Notes: generated by a model from the sequence alone, not told the origin. Positions 34,397-46,203 are shown, numbered from the stretch's first letter. The stretch is DNA of 62,979 nucleotides from Methylobacterium sp. J-088 (GCF_022829295.1 NZ_JAKSYH010000140.1:1-62979); one strand, 5' to 3'. Translations and numbers: made by a program.

Positions 34397-35152
34397 TTAT
34401 AGCCGTGCCAGCAGCTCCGCCTTCTTGTCGGAGAATTCCCGGTCGGTGAGCACGCCCCGGGCGTGCAGTTCGGCCAGCCGCTCGATGGTGGCGAGCACGT
34501 CGCCGGGCGGATCACGATCCGGCACGGGTGCCGGTGTCTGCGCCTCCGCCGGATCCGCCTGCCGCGGGGCAGCTGTCTCCGCCTCGATGCGGCGCAGCCG
34601 GGCGAGATCGATGGCGCCGGCCTGCCCGGTGAAGCCGAGGCTGCCGTTCGCTTGCGAGACCCCCGTGATGTGGTGCTCGCCCGTGTCGTAGACCGCCACG
34701 CCTGCCCCCGATTCGACGGCAAGCCGCCGCCTCTCCGGAAAATAGGCGTAGCGCATCCCGTTCTGCGAACCGGTGCTCGCCGGGGACCCGAGCTCCGCCG
34801 GCCACCACGCGCCGCCGCGCCGCGCCGCCGGGGCCGTCTCCGAAAAGCCGCTCGCCGGCAGCGCGGCGGCGAGTTCGGTGCAGAGGGCATCGACCCGCGC
34901 CTTCAGCCCATCGTCGAACATCCGGCCAACCATCACCATGCCGCCCGAGAACCACTGGCCCATCCCGCCGAGGTCGGGATGGTCGAACTGCGCCATGGTC
35001 CCTTGGCCGCGTTCCAGCGCCCGCACGAGGTGACGCACCGCATCGAGGCTGACCCCGTGGCGGTCGGCGACGCTTTGCAGGCCCGAGGCATGATCGAACC
35101 GCCCGTCATCGAGGAACGCGGCGGCCGTGGTGCCGCTGTCGGACGAACCCAT
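34397..35152 (-). CDS. SHOCT-domain protein
   Basis: A 251-residue protein. The C-terminal 31 residues (LATIERLAELHARGVLTDRE, then FSDKKAELLARL) are a SHOCT domain, a short helical module usually at protein ends. The rest has no family that I recognise: an N-terminal helical part (ADRHGVSLDAVRHLVRALER), a Gly/Met segment and a beta-rich middle (MRYAYFPERRRLAVESGAGV). No membrane helix is evident. Function unknown. Confidence 0.8.
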   Translation of the reverse strand: MGSSDSGTTAAAFLDDGRFDHASGLQSVADRHGVSLDAVRHLVRALERGQGTMAQFDHPDLGGMGQWFSGGMVMVGRMFDDGLKARVDALCTELAAALPASGFSETAPAARRGGAWWPAELGSPASTGSQNGMRYAYFPERRRLAVESGAGVAVYDTGEHHITGVSQANGSLGFTGQAGAIDLARLRRIEAETAAPRQADPAEAQTPAPVPDRDPPGDVLATIERLAELHARGVLTDREFSDKKAELLARL

Positions 35153-35284
35153 GAGCCAGCTCCCGAATGTCGCAGGGCGGATCGGACATGCCTGGGCTCG
35201 GCTCGAAGGTGATGCCGGCCGGGCTCAGGACGGATCTGCGATGCGGACACAATCCGCAGTTGCTGGCGCCGGTTCCGGCCCGCT

Positions 35285-35884
35285 TCAGCCCGCGGCCGGC
35301 GGGAACGGCCCCGCGATGGTGAAGTCGGTGATCGGCCGGCGGCCGTTCGGGGTCTCCCGCGGCCGCTGCTCCTCGCTGAGTTCGGCCTCCGGAATCTTGC
35401 GGCCGACCGCGAAGGCGGCCTCGATCCGGTGGTTCTCGGGCAGGCGCAGCACCTCCGGGGCGCGGACATGATCGAAGCCGACCATGCCGTGGGCGTGCCA
35501 GCCCTGGTGGATCGCCTGGAGCTGGAACGCCAGGGAGGCGGTGCCGGCGTCGAAGGAATGGCTGTAGGAGGGTTTCAGCTCATCCCCGACCTTCATGAAC
35601 CCGTTCGAGACCAGGAACAGGATCGCGCCGGTGCCCGAGACCCATTTCTGATTGCCGGGCACCAGCAGGTCGAAGAACGTGTCCCAGTGGGCGTCGCCCC
35701 GGAGCGCGTAGAGGAAGCGCCAGGGCTGCGAGTTGTAGGCCGAGGGCGACCAGCGCGCCGCCTCGATCATCCGCATCAGCTCGGACTCGGGCACGGCCTC
35801 GCCCGTGAAGGCCCGGGGCGAGTGCCGCTTCACGAAGACCGGATCGATGGCGTGGTCGGGCTGGCGGGGCGGGGGCAGGCTCAA
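35285..35884 (-). CDS. Nitroreductase-family flavoprotein
   Basis: A 199-residue FMN enzyme of the nitroreductase superfamily. Signatures: KRHSPRAFTGEAVPESELMR, RWSPSAYNSQPWRFLYALRG and DAGTASLAFQLQAIHQGWHA. The typical C-terminal GRK motif appears as VGRKIPEAEL. Uses NAD(P)H to reduce nitro, quinone or enone substrates; the natural substrate is unknown. Confidence 0.9.
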   Translation of the reverse strand: MSLPPPRQPDHAIDPVFVKRHSPRAFTGEAVPESELMRMIEAARWSPSAYNSQPWRFLYALRGDAHWDTFFDLLVPGNQKWVSGTGAILFLVSNGFMKVGDELKPSYSHSFDAGTASLAFQLQAIHQGWHAHGMVGFDHVRAPEVLRLPENHRIEAAFAVGRKIPEAELSEEQRPRETPNGRRPITDFTIAGPFPPAAG

Positions 35885-35960
35885 GGCTTCGTCTCCGGAG
35901 GGCGTGGGCGCCCGACGGGCCGAGCTTGCCCGAAAGGACCGGCCGGAAGCAACGGAGGCC

Positions 35961-37028
35961 TCACGCCACGCTGCGCTCGATCTCCTCCTCGTCGCAGATC
36001 ACGCCGGCATTGCCCTCGAACTCCGCGGCGAGGTCCACGGGCGCGTGGGTCGGGGCCGGGGAGACCCGGTCGCGCGCAAAAGTCGCCAGGAACAGGCGCA
36101 TGACGTGGCGGACGCCCGCGTCGTTGATGGTGCGCTGGTCCTCGTTGTAGTAGCGCCCGGCATTCACGTTGCTGGTGACGATGTCGTAGGCGGGGAAATA
36201 GACCGCCCGCGGGTCGCCGCGGCCGACCACCTCGCCGGCCGCCACCCGCAGCACCGACTTGGAGTAGCTGTTCGACTCCATCACGTGCCGGTCCATGTAG
36301 GTGGCGATCATCGGAACCGGCGAGACCGTGAAGATCACCCGCGCCTTCGGGTTCACGCTCCAGAGCCGGTCGAGGAAGCCGTTGAGGTCGCCCAGCACCT
36401 CGCCCGCGCCCGCGTTGACGCACTCGTAGAGGTCCGGATCGAAGGTTCCGCCCGCGACCCCGGGGGCGAGCGGCAGCGCCGCGCCATCGGCCCGCCAGCG
36501 CCAGCCTTCCGTGAGGCCGAGCGTCAGCACGAACACGTCGAGCGTCTCGAACAGGCGGCGCACCTCGGCCAGATGCGCGTCGCGGGCCGCGATCACCTCG
36601 GCCTCGCTGGCGAAGCCCGCCGGCTCGACTGTGGGACGGAACGGATCGACGTAGCGGCCGTCATCGCGCCGCCACGCCTTCAGCTCCGGCTCGAATTGCC
36701 CGTAGGCCCGGTCGAACAGCTGCACGAACTGGCGCGTGTAGTAGAGATTGCCGTAGCGTGCCGAGAACGTGCCGAACTGGCGGGCATTGGCCTCCTCGGC
36801 GCTCATGCCGGGGGTCGGCGGCTCGGTCAGATAGTAGTTGAACCCGGCGCCGCGCACTGCTTCGGCCACCCGCTGCGCGAAGCACGAGCCGCCGGTGGCG
36901 ACCTTGTCGGTCGGCGCGATGACGAACGTGTCCTTCGGGTGCGGATTCACCGCGAAGGGCGGCACATTGGTCACGACCTTGCGCCAGAATCGCTCGGCCG
37001 GTAGACCCGTATACGGATTCAACGCCAT
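35961..37028 (-). CDS. GSCFA-domain protein
   Basis: A 355-residue GSCFA protein; the name-giving motif appears as ATGGSCFAQRVAEAVRG near residue 44. Other family segments are RQFGTFSARYGNLYYTRQFV, FVLTLGLTEGWRW and VIFTVSPVPMIATY. The fold is thought to relate to SGNH/GDSL hydrolases, so an esterase or acyltransferase acting on glycans is possible but not shown. ATG 37028 has a strong AGGAAGAGGG upstream. Divergent from the WcbI gene. Confidence 0.88.
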   Translation of the reverse strand: MALNPYTGLPAERFWRKVVTNVPPFAVNPHPKDTFVIAPTDKVATGGSCFAQRVAEAVRGAGFNYYLTEPPTPGMSAEEANARQFGTFSARYGNLYYTRQFVQLFDRAYGQFEPELKAWRRDDGRYVDPFRPTVEPAGFASEAEVIAARDAHLAEVRRLFETLDVFVLTLGLTEGWRWRADGAALPLAPGVAGGTFDPDLYECVNAGAGEVLGDLNGFLDRLWSVNPKARVIFTVSPVPMIATYMDRHVMESNSYSKSVLRVAAGEVVGRGDPRAVYFPAYDIVTSNVNAGRYYNEDQRTINDAGVRHVMRLFLATFARDRVSPAPTHAPVDLAAEFEGNAGVICDEEEIERSVA

Positions 37029-37101
37029 CTTCGAACCCTCTTCCTCACGACGGCGACGGCCCTCGGGACCGCTGACCCGTCTGCTGACCCCGGCACGCGA
37101 C

Positions 37102-38151
37102 GTGGCCCTGAACGACCTGCCCCGGCGCGCCCGCAGCGCGTTCACGTTTCCGACGACCAGTTGGGCCCCCACCTGGGCGACACCATGGCGGAACCGCGCC
37201 CGCGCGGTCACCGGTCGGGACGGGCCGAGCATCGCGGTGCTGGGCAATTGCCAGGCCCGGGGCGTCGCCCAGGCGATGCGCCTGCTCGCGCCGAAGAGCC
37301 CGGTCCGCTACCTGCCCATGGGTTCGCTGAAGCGCGACCACGGCCATATCGACGGCCTGGTCCGGACGCTGCTGGCCCACGACCACGTCTTCTCGCAGAC
37401 CTTCCCGGCCGGGCTGATCCCGGGGGGCGACGCCGCCACCCTGCGGGCCGCCGACCCGCGGCTCAAGCTGTTTCCCTCGATCGTGTTCTCGGCCTTCCAC
37501 CCCGACATGGTCTATGCCGGCCAGGCCTCGGACCTCGCCGCGCTGAAGCTCGCGCCGTCGCCGATGGGGCAGTACCACTCGGCGATCGTACTGACCGCTC
37601 ATCGGCTCGGCCTCGCGCCTGAGCGCACCGCCGCCCTGTTCCGCGAGGATGTCTTCCGACGCCTCGGCTATCTCGACCATTGGGATCCGGCCGTGCGGGA
37701 ACTCGTCGGCGCCGCCGAGGCCGTGGGTTTCGGCCTGGAGCGCGAGCTGACCCGCTGGGCGCGCCGGGGCGCCTTCATGCACCTGATGAACCACCCGAAG
37801 GCACATGTCGTCGGCGACATCGCCCGGCGCCTGCTCGTGGAGAGCGGGATCGCCCCCGAGCCCGTGGAGATCGAGGATTACCTCGGCGACGAGCTGACCC
37901 AGGACGTGATCTGGCCGATCTACCCGGCGGTCGCCGAGCAGTTCGGGCTGACCGGATCGTACCTGTTCAAGGCCAAGGCGGCGAAATCCAAGGTCGTGGG
38001 CGAGGCGTTCCCGGTTCTCTACGACCTGCCGGGCTTCATCGCGGCGAGTTTTTCGATCTACGACGCCCTGCCGGCTGGCGACCTCACCTGTCCGCGGGTG
38101 GAGACCTGGCTCGCCGCGCCGGCGATCGTGGCCCTGTTCAGGGCCGGCTGA
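37102..38151 (+). CDS. WcbI-like polysaccharide biosynthesis acyltransferase
   Basis: Family motif IAVLGNCQARGVAQAMRLLA near residues 44-63 identifies a WcbI domain, found in capsule clusters and proposed to be an acetyltransferase. Further family-like parts are DHVFSQTFPAGLIP, HPDMVYAGQ and MHLMNHPKAHVVGDIARRLL. GTG 37102 is the best in-frame start (349 residues); the frame is open further upstream but overlaps the divergent GSCFA gene. The shared 73-bp promoter region suggests the two work on the same surface glycan. Confidence 0.82.
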   Translation: MALNDLPRRARSAFTFPTTSWAPTWATPWRNRARAVTGRDGPSIAVLGNCQARGVAQAMRLLAPKSPVRYLPMGSLKRDHGHIDGLVRTLLAHDHVFSQTFPAGLIPGGDAATLRAADPRLKLFPSIVFSAFHPDMVYAGQASDLAALKLAPSPMGQYHSAIVLTAHRLGLAPERTAALFREDVFRRLGYLDHWDPAVRELVGAAEAVGFGLERELTRWARRGAFMHLMNHPKAHVVGDIARRLLVESGIAPEPVEIEDYLGDELTQDVIWPIYPAVAEQFGLTGSYLFKAKAAKSKVVGEAFPVLYDLPGFIAASFSIYDALPAGDLTCPRVETWLAAPAIVALFRAG

Positions 38152-38157
38152 ACCCGC

Positions 38158-38562
38158 TCAGCCGGTGGCGCAGAGCGGCGCGCCGAGATGCGCCTCACCA
38201 AGGCCCTCGACCATCATCCGCACCAGCCGGTCGACCTCCTGGACCTGGAACGGCTTGCGCAGAAAGAAGCTGCCGGGCACGCCGCTGCGGCCCGTCGTGT
38301 CGGTCGAGGTGTAGACCACCGGCCGGTCGGGATGGATCGTCCGAAAGGCGTGCGCCACCGTCCAGCCGTCGATCAGTCCCGGCAGATGGATGTCGGTGAA
38401 CAGCCAGTCGATGGCCGCGCCCTGCGCGCGCAGGAGCGTCAGCGCCGCCTCGCCGGTGGAGGCCTCGACCACCCGGATGCCGTGGGTTTCGCACAGGCTC
38501 GCGATGATCTCGAGGAGCAGGTAGCTGTCCTCGACGATGAGGACGCTCTGGGCGGGGCGCAT
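38158..38562 (-). CDS. Single-domain response regulator
   Basis: 134 residues forming only a receiver domain: acidic pocket VLIVEDSY, phospho-Asp in WLFTDIHLPG near residue 54, conserved Thr/Ser in VVYTSTD and the Lys in FLRKPF. No output domain. It may relay phosphate or act by protein binding, as CpdR or DivK do. ATG 38562 gives the normal domain start. Convergent with WcbI, 6 bp apart. Confidence 0.9.
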   Translation of the reverse strand: MRPAQSVLIVEDSYLLLEIIASLCETHGIRVVEASTGEAALTLLRAQGAAIDWLFTDIHLPGLIDGWTVAHAFRTIHPDRPVVYTSTDTTGRSGVPGSFFLRKPFQVQEVDRLVRMMVEGLGEAHLGAPLCATG

Positions 38563-38920
38563 GGCGGATGTCCGGTGTTCGGGCCGCCGATTAAGGGAGC
38601 GGCAAGATTGATGATGTCTTAACGGCCGCCGAGTGTCCGTTACCGGACGGTTCGGGACCGCGCGCTGCTGTTGCAGCGCCGCCACCGGCGCGGCCGAAAT
38701 CGCCGTTCGGCCCCCGCCGCCCCGGCGCTGCCGCATTCCGGGCGCGTCCCGGGTGCGTCAGCGCACGGCGCCGAGCGGCATGGATCGCCACCACGCGCCC
38801 GTGCCGCCCGGTGGAACCGTCGCTTAACCATCCGCGCCTACGAACGGCATCAGAACGACGCGGACCCGCCTCGAAGACCCGCAGCCGGCCTTCGGCACCG
38901 CTCGAGGAGTTTTGACGATC
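38563..38920. promoter_or_regulatory. Divergent gap between response regulator and pal
   Basis: 358 bp without a gene. TTAACCATC at 38824-38832 resembles a single CtrA half-site. GAGGAG at 38903-38908 is the pal ribosome site. Nothing else is recognised. Confidence 0.35.
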
Positions 38921-39415
38921 ATGCCCCAGCATTTCCGTGCCGCCGCCCTCGGCCTCGCCCTCGTCGCCGGTCTCGGCCTCGGCGCCTGCAGCAACGACAA
39001 GGACCTCGCCGACGCCTCCGCGTTCGGAGCCGGCGCCGCGACCCCGGGCAGCGCGCAGGACTTCGTCGTCAATATCGGCGACCGGGTCTTCTTCGAATCC
39101 GATTCCACCGACCTGACGCCCACCGCGACCGCGACGCTGGACAAGCAGGCCGCCTGGCTGCAGCGCTACCCGCGCTACACCTTCATCATCGAGGGCCATG
39201 CCGACGAGCGCGGCACCCGCGAGTACAACTTCTCCCTCGGCGCCCGCCGCGCCCAGTCGGTGAACGACTATCTCGCCACCCGCGGGATCACGGGCAACCG
39301 GATGCGCACCGTGTCGTACGGCAAGGAGCGGCCGGTGGCGGTGTGCAACGACATCTCGTGCTGGTCGCAGAACCGCCGCGCGGTGATCGTGCTGGACCGC
39401 GGCGCCGGGGCGTAA
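38921..39415 (+). CDS. pal: Peptidoglycan-associated lipoprotein Pal
   Basis: Outer-membrane lipoprotein anchoring the envelope to peptidoglycan in the Tol-Pal system. Lipoprotein signal with lipobox LGLGAC, Cys23. The OmpA-like domain from about residue 48 has VFFESDSTDLTP, FIIEGHADERGTREYN and NRMRTVSYGKERP. 164 residues from ATG 38921. tolQRAB are not directly upstream, unlike in many relatives; cpoB follows. Confidence 0.96.
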   Translation: MPQHFRAAALGLALVAGLGLGACSNDKDLADASAFGAGAATPGSAQDFVVNIGDRVFFESDSTDLTPTATATLDKQAAWLQRYPRYTFIIEGHADERGTREYNFSLGARRAQSVNDYLATRGITGNRMRTVSYGKERPVAVCNDISCWSQNRRAVIVLDRGAGA

Positions 39416-39519
39416 CGCCAGGCAGGTTCGCTGGGGTGGAGATCGATTTCCGCCCCAGTTTTGCCGCGGACCGGCGCATCTGTTACGGCCACGCGCCGCC
39501 CTCGGACCGCAGCCGCCCC

Positions 39520-40617
39520 ATGCTCGCCCGCCTTCGCACCCGTCTCGCCCTCGCCACCGCCCTCGGCACCGCGCTCCTCGGCCACCCGGCCGCCGCGCAG
39601 GACGCCTCGGAACTGGTGGTGCGCCTCGGGCGCATCGAGAACCAGTCCCGCGTGATGGCGGGGCAGATCGAGACCCTCCAGTACGAGAACCGCCAGCTCA
39701 AGGAGCAGCTGCGCAAGTTCCAGGAGGATGTCGAGTTCCGGCTGAACGAGGGCAAAGGCAAAAGCGAGGGCAAAAGCGAGAGTAGGGGCGCCGGCAAGCC
39801 CGCGCCTGCGGCCGCGCCGTCCTCCGGACCCGCCGGGACCGTCAACGGCGTCAATCCGGGTTCCGGTCGGCCGGGCAAGCGCGGCGACGCCTTCGACCCG
39901 TCGCAAACGCCCGGGGCGCAGGGCGCGCCGATGCAGCTCGGCAGCACCCAGCCCTCCGCGCCGCTGCCGCCGCGGGAGGCCATCGAGGCAACCCAAGAGA
40001 CGACCCGAGAGACGACCCGGGAGACAACCCAAGCGGCCGAGGCCGCGCCGCGGCCGCAGCGTTTGCCCCAAGGGGCGATCGAAGGGGCCATGGAAGGGGC
40101 CGTCGAGGGCGAGGACGACGCCGAGGCGGCAGCCCCCGGCTACGACCAGCCGGTCGACCTCCGCCCGCCCGCCCGCACGGGTGCAATCCCGGCCCGGCCC
40201 TCCGAGAGCGTCGCCGCCACGCGGACGGGCGATCCGACCACGGATTACGAAGCTGCGGTGGAGCTGTACCGCGGCAAGCAGTACGAGCAGGCCGAGATGG
40301 GCCTGCGCCAGTTCATCCAGTCGCATCCCCGCGACAACCGCGTTGCCGGCGCCACCTACTGGCTCGGCGAGAGCTACCTCGCCCGCGGTCGCAACCGCGA
40401 GGCGGCCGAGCAGTTCCTGAAGGTCTCCACCGATTACGCTCGTTCCGCGCAGGCGCCCGATGCCATGCTGAAGCTCGGCGTCACGCTCGCCGCGCTCGGG
40501 GCCCGCGAGCAGGCCTGCGCGACGCTGGCCGAGCTCGACCGGAAGTTCCCGAATGCCGGAGCGGGCGTCCGCCAGGGCGTCACGCGCGAGCAGAAGCGCG
40601 CCCGCTGCGGCGCTTGA
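39520..40617 (+). CDS. cpoB: Cell division coordinator CpoB (YbgF)
   Basis: Periplasmic Tol-Pal partner linking peptidoglycan synthesis to outer-membrane constriction. Signal peptide at residues 1-28 (LALATALGTALLGHPAAAQ). A short coiled coil (RIENQSRVMAGQIETLQYEN) follows, then a long low-complexity Gly/Ala/Pro/Glu linker (about 75-240) with an ETTRETTRETT repeat. TPR repeats from about residue 245 end the protein (YEAAVELYRGKQYEQAEMGL). ATG 39520 gives 365 residues; the upstream open frame is not coding. Confidence 0.94.
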   Translation: MLARLRTRLALATALGTALLGHPAAAQDASELVVRLGRIENQSRVMAGQIETLQYENRQLKEQLRKFQEDVEFRLNEGKGKSEGKSESRGAGKPAPAAAPSSGPAGTVNGVNPGSGRPGKRGDAFDPSQTPGAQGAPMQLGSTQPSAPLPPREAIEATQETTRETTRETTQAAEAAPRPQRLPQGAIEGAMEGAVEGEDDAEAAAPGYDQPVDLRPPARTGAIPARPSESVAATRTGDPTTDYEAAVELYRGKQYEQAEMGLRQFIQSHPRDNRVAGATYWLGESYLARGRNREAAEQFLKVSTDYARSAQAPDAMLKLGVTLAALGAREQACATLAELDRKFPNAGAGVRQGVTREQKRARCGA

Positions 40618-40632
40618 TTCGTACGCGGGATG

Positions 40633-40742
40633 CCAAAGGGCTCAGTCCTTTGGCAGGGTATCGGGGCGGAGCCTTGAGGTCGGGCTTCGCCCGAGCCCAG
40701 CAGGGCTCCGCCCTGCACCCGCAAAAGGTCTCGGACCTTTTG
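40633..40742. repeat. R2 hairpin array between cpoB and tilS
   Basis: Serial palindromes CCAAAGGGCTCAGTCCTTTGG, CGGGCTTCGCCCG, CAGGGCTCCGCCCTG and AAAAGGTCTCGGACCTTTT. The array ends only five bases before the tilS start codon, so any folding in mRNA would affect tilS initiation. Confidence 0.75.
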
Positions 40743-40747
40743 GATCC

Positions 40748-41872
40748 ATGACCGGCTCTGCGGACGATTCTGTGCTTCGGGCCCTTGAACCCTGGCTTGG
40801 GGGCGGCGTGCTGCTCGCCGTCTCGGGCGGCCCTGATTCGGGCGCGCTGATGCACGCCGCCGCCGCTCTGGGCGCGACCGTGCAGGTCGCGACCGTCGAT
40901 CACAGTCTGCGCCCGGATGCGCGCGCGGAGGCCGAAGGCGTCGCCGCCGCCGCCCGGGCGCTCGGCCTGCCGCACGCGATTCTCGCCTGGGCGGACGCGA
41001 AGCCCGGCACCGGCCTTCAGGCGGCGGCCCGGGCCGCCCGCTACCGGCTGCTCGCCGCCCATGCCGCCGCCATCGGCGCAGCCCGCGTCCTCACCGGTCA
41101 TACCCTCGACGATCAGGCCGAGACCGTGCTGATGCGGCTCGCCGCCGGCAGCGGTCCCGCGGGGCTCGCCGGCATGCGCGCCGAGCGGGCGCTGGCACCC
41201 GGGATCTCCCTGGGCCGGCCCTTCCTCGCCCTGCCCAAGGCCGCGCTCGTCGCGTGGTGCGAGGCCCGCGGCATCCCCTACCTGCGCGATCCCAGCAACG
41301 CCGACCCCCGCTTCGCCCGGGGACGCCTGCGCGCGGTCTGGCCGATCCTGGAACGGGAGGGCCTGACCCCCGCGCGCCTCGCGCGCCTCGCCGAGCGCGC
41401 AGCCCGCGACGAGGCGGCGCTGTGCATCGCCGCCGACAAAGCCCTCGAAGCCGCCTGCCTGCCGACGGAGGGCCCGGCCCTGCGCCTCGACGGAACCGTG
41501 CTGGCGGCCCTGCCGGACGCGATCGTCCTGCGCTGCCTCGACCGCGCCCTGACCCAGGCGGGGGCTGCGCCCCGCCGGCTCGAACGGCTCGAGACCCTGG
41601 TCCTTGGATGGCTGCTGCCGGCCCTGCGGGGCCGGGCGGCGGTCCGGCGCAGCCTCGCGGGCTTCCTGATCGCAACGGCGTCCGCCGGTACGGTGAGCCT
41701 CGCCCCCGCACCGCCACGCCGGCCGAGGGCGAAGAGTGCTGCCCTCGCCGCAGGGGCGTCGCGATTACTTGGCAAGGGAGGCCCCCCCGCTTACATTGGC
41801 GCTGTGTGCACGGATGGACCGGTCGCGCCGGACGACGCGTCCGTCCTGGGGGTCGCACACGCCAAGGATTGA
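40748..41872 (+). CDS. tilS: tRNA(Ile)-lysidine synthase
   Basis: Modifies C34 of the tRNA-Ile CAU anticodon to lysidine using ATP. The PP-loop SGGPDS lies at residues 26-31, and LTGHTLDDQAETVLMRLAAG and YLRDPSNADPRFARGRLR are typical of TilS. 374 residues. ATG 40748 is chosen because sequence before it is repeat R2. The C-terminal domain is short and Pro/Arg/Ala-rich. 3-bp gap to ftsH. Confidence 0.95.
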   Translation: MTGSADDSVLRALEPWLGGGVLLAVSGGPDSGALMHAAAALGATVQVATVDHSLRPDARAEAEGVAAAARALGLPHAILAWADAKPGTGLQAAARAARYRLLAAHAAAIGAARVLTGHTLDDQAETVLMRLAAGSGPAGLAGMRAERALAPGISLGRPFLALPKAALVAWCEARGIPYLRDPSNADPRFARGRLRAVWPILEREGLTPARLARLAERAARDEAALCIAADKALEAACLPTEGPALRLDGTVLAALPDAIVLRCLDRALTQAGAAPRRLERLETLVLGWLLPALRGRAAVRRSLAGFLIATASAGTVSLAPAPPRRPRAKSAALAAGASRLLGKGGPPAYIGAVCTDGPVAPDDASVLGVAHAKD

Positions 41873-41875
41873 TCG

Positions 41876-43798
<1,923 letters not shown>

Positions 43799-43825
43799 AG
43801 CACCGGACAAGACGACGATCGAGAG

Positions 43826-43847
43826 GGGCGCCGCGAGGCGCCCTTTT
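43826..43847 (+). terminator. Rho-independent terminator after ftsH
   Basis: GGGCGCC-GCGA-GGCGCCC, a perfect 7-bp stem with a GNRA-type loop, followed by TTTT. 27 bp after the ftsH stop. Confidence 0.85.
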
Positions 43848-43964
43848 CGTGCCTGACAAACCGGAGCCGCTGTCGGCGAAACGGTACCGCCAGCTTGGCC
43901 GGAGACTCGGCCCATCCCTTCGGATCGGAAACACAGGCCTCTCCACAAGGCGCTGCCAACCCTC

Positions 43965-44711
43965 ATGCCGGTCTCGACCTATCTCGTCGTCGCCCTCGGT
44001 GCCGTTGCCGCCGGCTTCGTGCAGGGGCTCTCGGGTTTCGGCTTCGGGCTCGTCTCCCTGTCGTTCTGGGCCTGGGTGCTGGATCCCAAGCTCGGCGCGT
44101 TCCTGGCGGTGTCCGGGGCCTTCACCGGACAGGTCGTGGCCGCCGTCTCGGTCCGGCGCGGCTTCGACCTTCGGCGCCTTGCGCCCTTCGTGCTCGGCGG
44201 TCTCGCCGGGATCCCCCTCGGCATCCTCCTGCTGCCGCGGCTCGACGCCGACTGGTTCAAGGCGATCCTGGGCCTGCTGCTGCTGGTCTGGTGCCCGGCC
44301 ATGCTGTTCGCCAGGAACCTACCCCGCATCACCGTCGGCGGCCGGTTCGCCGACGCGCTGGTCGGCCTCGGCGGCGGCATGATGGGCGCGCTCGGCGGGT
44401 TCACGGGGGTGCTGCCCACCCTCTGGTGTACCCTGCGCCGCTACGAGCGCGATGTGCAGCGCGCCGTGATCCAGAACTTCAACCTCGCCATGCTCACCGT
44501 TACGATCGTCACCTACGTGGCCTCCGGTCTCGTCACCCGGGCCATGCTGCCGATGCTGGCCGTGGTGCTGCCGGCGATGCTGATCCCGACACTGCTCGGC
44601 GCGCGGGTCTATCTCGGCATCAGCGAGGCGGCGTTCCGCACCCTCGTGCTGAGCCTCCTGACCCTGTCGGGCCTCGCCCTGGTCGGCGCGTCGCTCCCGC
44701 GGATCCTGTAG
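43965..44711 (+). CDS. TSUP/TauE-SafE family anion permease
   Basis: A 248-residue membrane protein with about eight hydrophobic segments. The signature VAAGFVQGLSGFGFGLVSLS begins near residue 12, and the mirror repeat LVGLGGGMMGALGGFTGVLP near 128. Family members export sulfite or sulfonates. Substrate unknown. It lies between ftsH and glmM on the same strand but after a terminator. Confidence 0.9.
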   Translation: MPVSTYLVVALGAVAAGFVQGLSGFGFGLVSLSFWAWVLDPKLGAFLAVSGAFTGQVVAAVSVRRGFDLRRLAPFVLGGLAGIPLGILLLPRLDADWFKAILGLLLLVWCPAMLFARNLPRITVGGRFADALVGLGGGMMGALGGFTGVLPTLWCTLRRYERDVQRAVIQNFNLAMLTVTIVTYVASGLVTRAMLPMLAVVLPAMLIPTLLGARVYLGISEAAFRTLVLSLLTLSGLALVGASLPRIL

Positions 44712-44852
44712 CGACCCTCAGGCGCTCGGCCCCATTTCGACCGCCTTTGTCGGGAAGCACCGAATGGACCCGGCCGGCAGCGCTGCATCCGGCGTAAACG
44801 ATTGTCTGCTAGCTTTGTCCGGCCGGTGAGACCGCGCCTCGGAGACGACTTC

Positions 44853-46193
44853 GTGCGAAAGTATTTCGGAACCGACGGGATCCGCGGCCGTGCCAACGGG
44901 GTGATCACCCCCGAACTGGCCCTCAAGGTGGGGCAGGCTGCGGGCCTCGTGTTCCAGCGCGGCGACCACCGCCACCGGGTGGTGATCGGCAAGGACACGC
45001 GCCTGTCGGGCTACATGATCGAGACCGCGCTGGTCGCGGGCTTCACCTCGGTCGGCATGGACGTGCTGCTGCTCGGGCCGGTCCCGACGCCGGCCGTCGC
45101 CATGCTGACCCGCTCCATGCGGGCCGATCTCGGCGTGATGATCTCGGCCTCGCACAACCCGTTCGAGGATAACGGCATCAAGCTGTTCGGGCCCGACGGC
45201 TTCAAGCTGAACGACGCGATCGAGCACGAGATCGAGGGCCTGATCGACGCCGACATGCACAAGCGCCTGTCCGGCTCCAACGATCTCGGCCGGGCCAAGC
45301 GGATCGAGAGCGTGCATGCCCGCTACATCGAGTTCGCCAAGCGCACCCTGCCGCGGCAGGTGACGCTGGAGGGCCTGCGCGTCGTGGTCGATTGCGCCAA
45401 CGGCGCCGCCTACCGGGTCGCCCCCGAGACCCTGTGGGAGCTCGGCGCCGAGGTGATCGCCATCGGCACCGAGCCGGACGGCTTCAACATCAACCGCGAT
45501 GTCGGCTCCACCGCGCCGGCGGCTTTGGTGGCCAAGGTGCGCGAGCGCCGGGCCGATATCGGCATCGCCCTGGACGGCGACGCCGACCGGGTGCTGATCG
45601 TCGACGAGAAGGGGCAGGTGGTCGACGGCGATCAGCTCATGGCGGTGATCGCCCGCTCCTGGAAGGAGGACGAGCGCCTGACCCAGCCGGGGGTGGTGGC
45701 CACGATCATGTCGAATCTCGGCCTGGAGCGCTATCTCGGCGACCTCGGGCTGACGCTCGCCCGCACCGCGGTGGGCGACCGCTACGTCCTCGAGCATATG
45801 CGCGAGCACGGCTACAACCTCGGCGGCGAGCAATCCGGCCACATCATCATGTCGGACTACACCACCACGGGCGACGGCCTCGTGGCGGCGCTCCAGCTGC
45901 TCAGCGTGGTGCAGCGTCAGAACCGGCCGGTGAGCGAGGTCTGCCACTGCTTCGAGCCGCTGCCGCAGATCCTGAAGAACGTGCGCTACAAGGCCGGAGA
46001 ACCGCTCCGCCAGGACAGCGTGGTCAGCGCCATCGCGCATGCCCGCGAGCGCCTCGGCAATGCCGGCCGCCTCGTGATCCGACCCTCCGGCACCGAGCCG
46101 GTGATCCGCGTGATGGCCGAGGGCGACGACCGCGGCCTCGTCAACGACGTGGTCGACGAGGTGGTCGATGCCGTGACCAAGGCCGCGGCCTGA
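44853..46193 (+). CDS. glmM: Phosphoglucosamine mutase
   Basis: Converts glucosamine 6-phosphate to glucosamine 1-phosphate for UDP-GlcNAc synthesis. The phosphoserine is Ser100 in [12 protein letters not shown], the metal loop is [10 protein letters not shown], the sugar-binding loop GGEQSGHII, and the phosphate loop [15 protein letters not shown] 44853 gives [12 protein letters not shown], the usual family start, and GGAG lies 8 bases upstream. 446 residues, normal length. Confidence 0.97.
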   Translation: MRKYFGTDGIRGRANGVITPELALKVGQAAGLVFQRGDHRHRVVIGKDTRLSGYMIETALVAGFTSVGMDVLLLGPVPTPAVAMLTRSMRADLGVMISASHNPFEDNGIKLFGPDGFKLNDAIEHEIEGLIDADMHKRLSGSNDLGRAKRIESVHARYIEFAKRTLPRQVTLEGLRVVVDCANGAAYRVAPETLWELGAEVIAIGTEPDGFNINRDVGSTAPAALVAKVRERRADIGIALDGDADRVLIVDEKGQVVDGDQLMAVIARSWKEDERLTQPGVVATIMSNLGLERYLGDLGLTLARTAVGDRYVLEHMREHGYNLGGEQSGHIIMSDYTTTGDGLVAALQLLSVVQRQNRPVSEVCHCFEPLPQILKNVRYKAGEPLRQDSVVSAIAHARERLGNAGRLVIRPSGTEPVIRVMAEGDDRGLVNDVVDEVVDAVTKAAA

Positions 46194-46203
46194 AATCCGG
46201 GAT

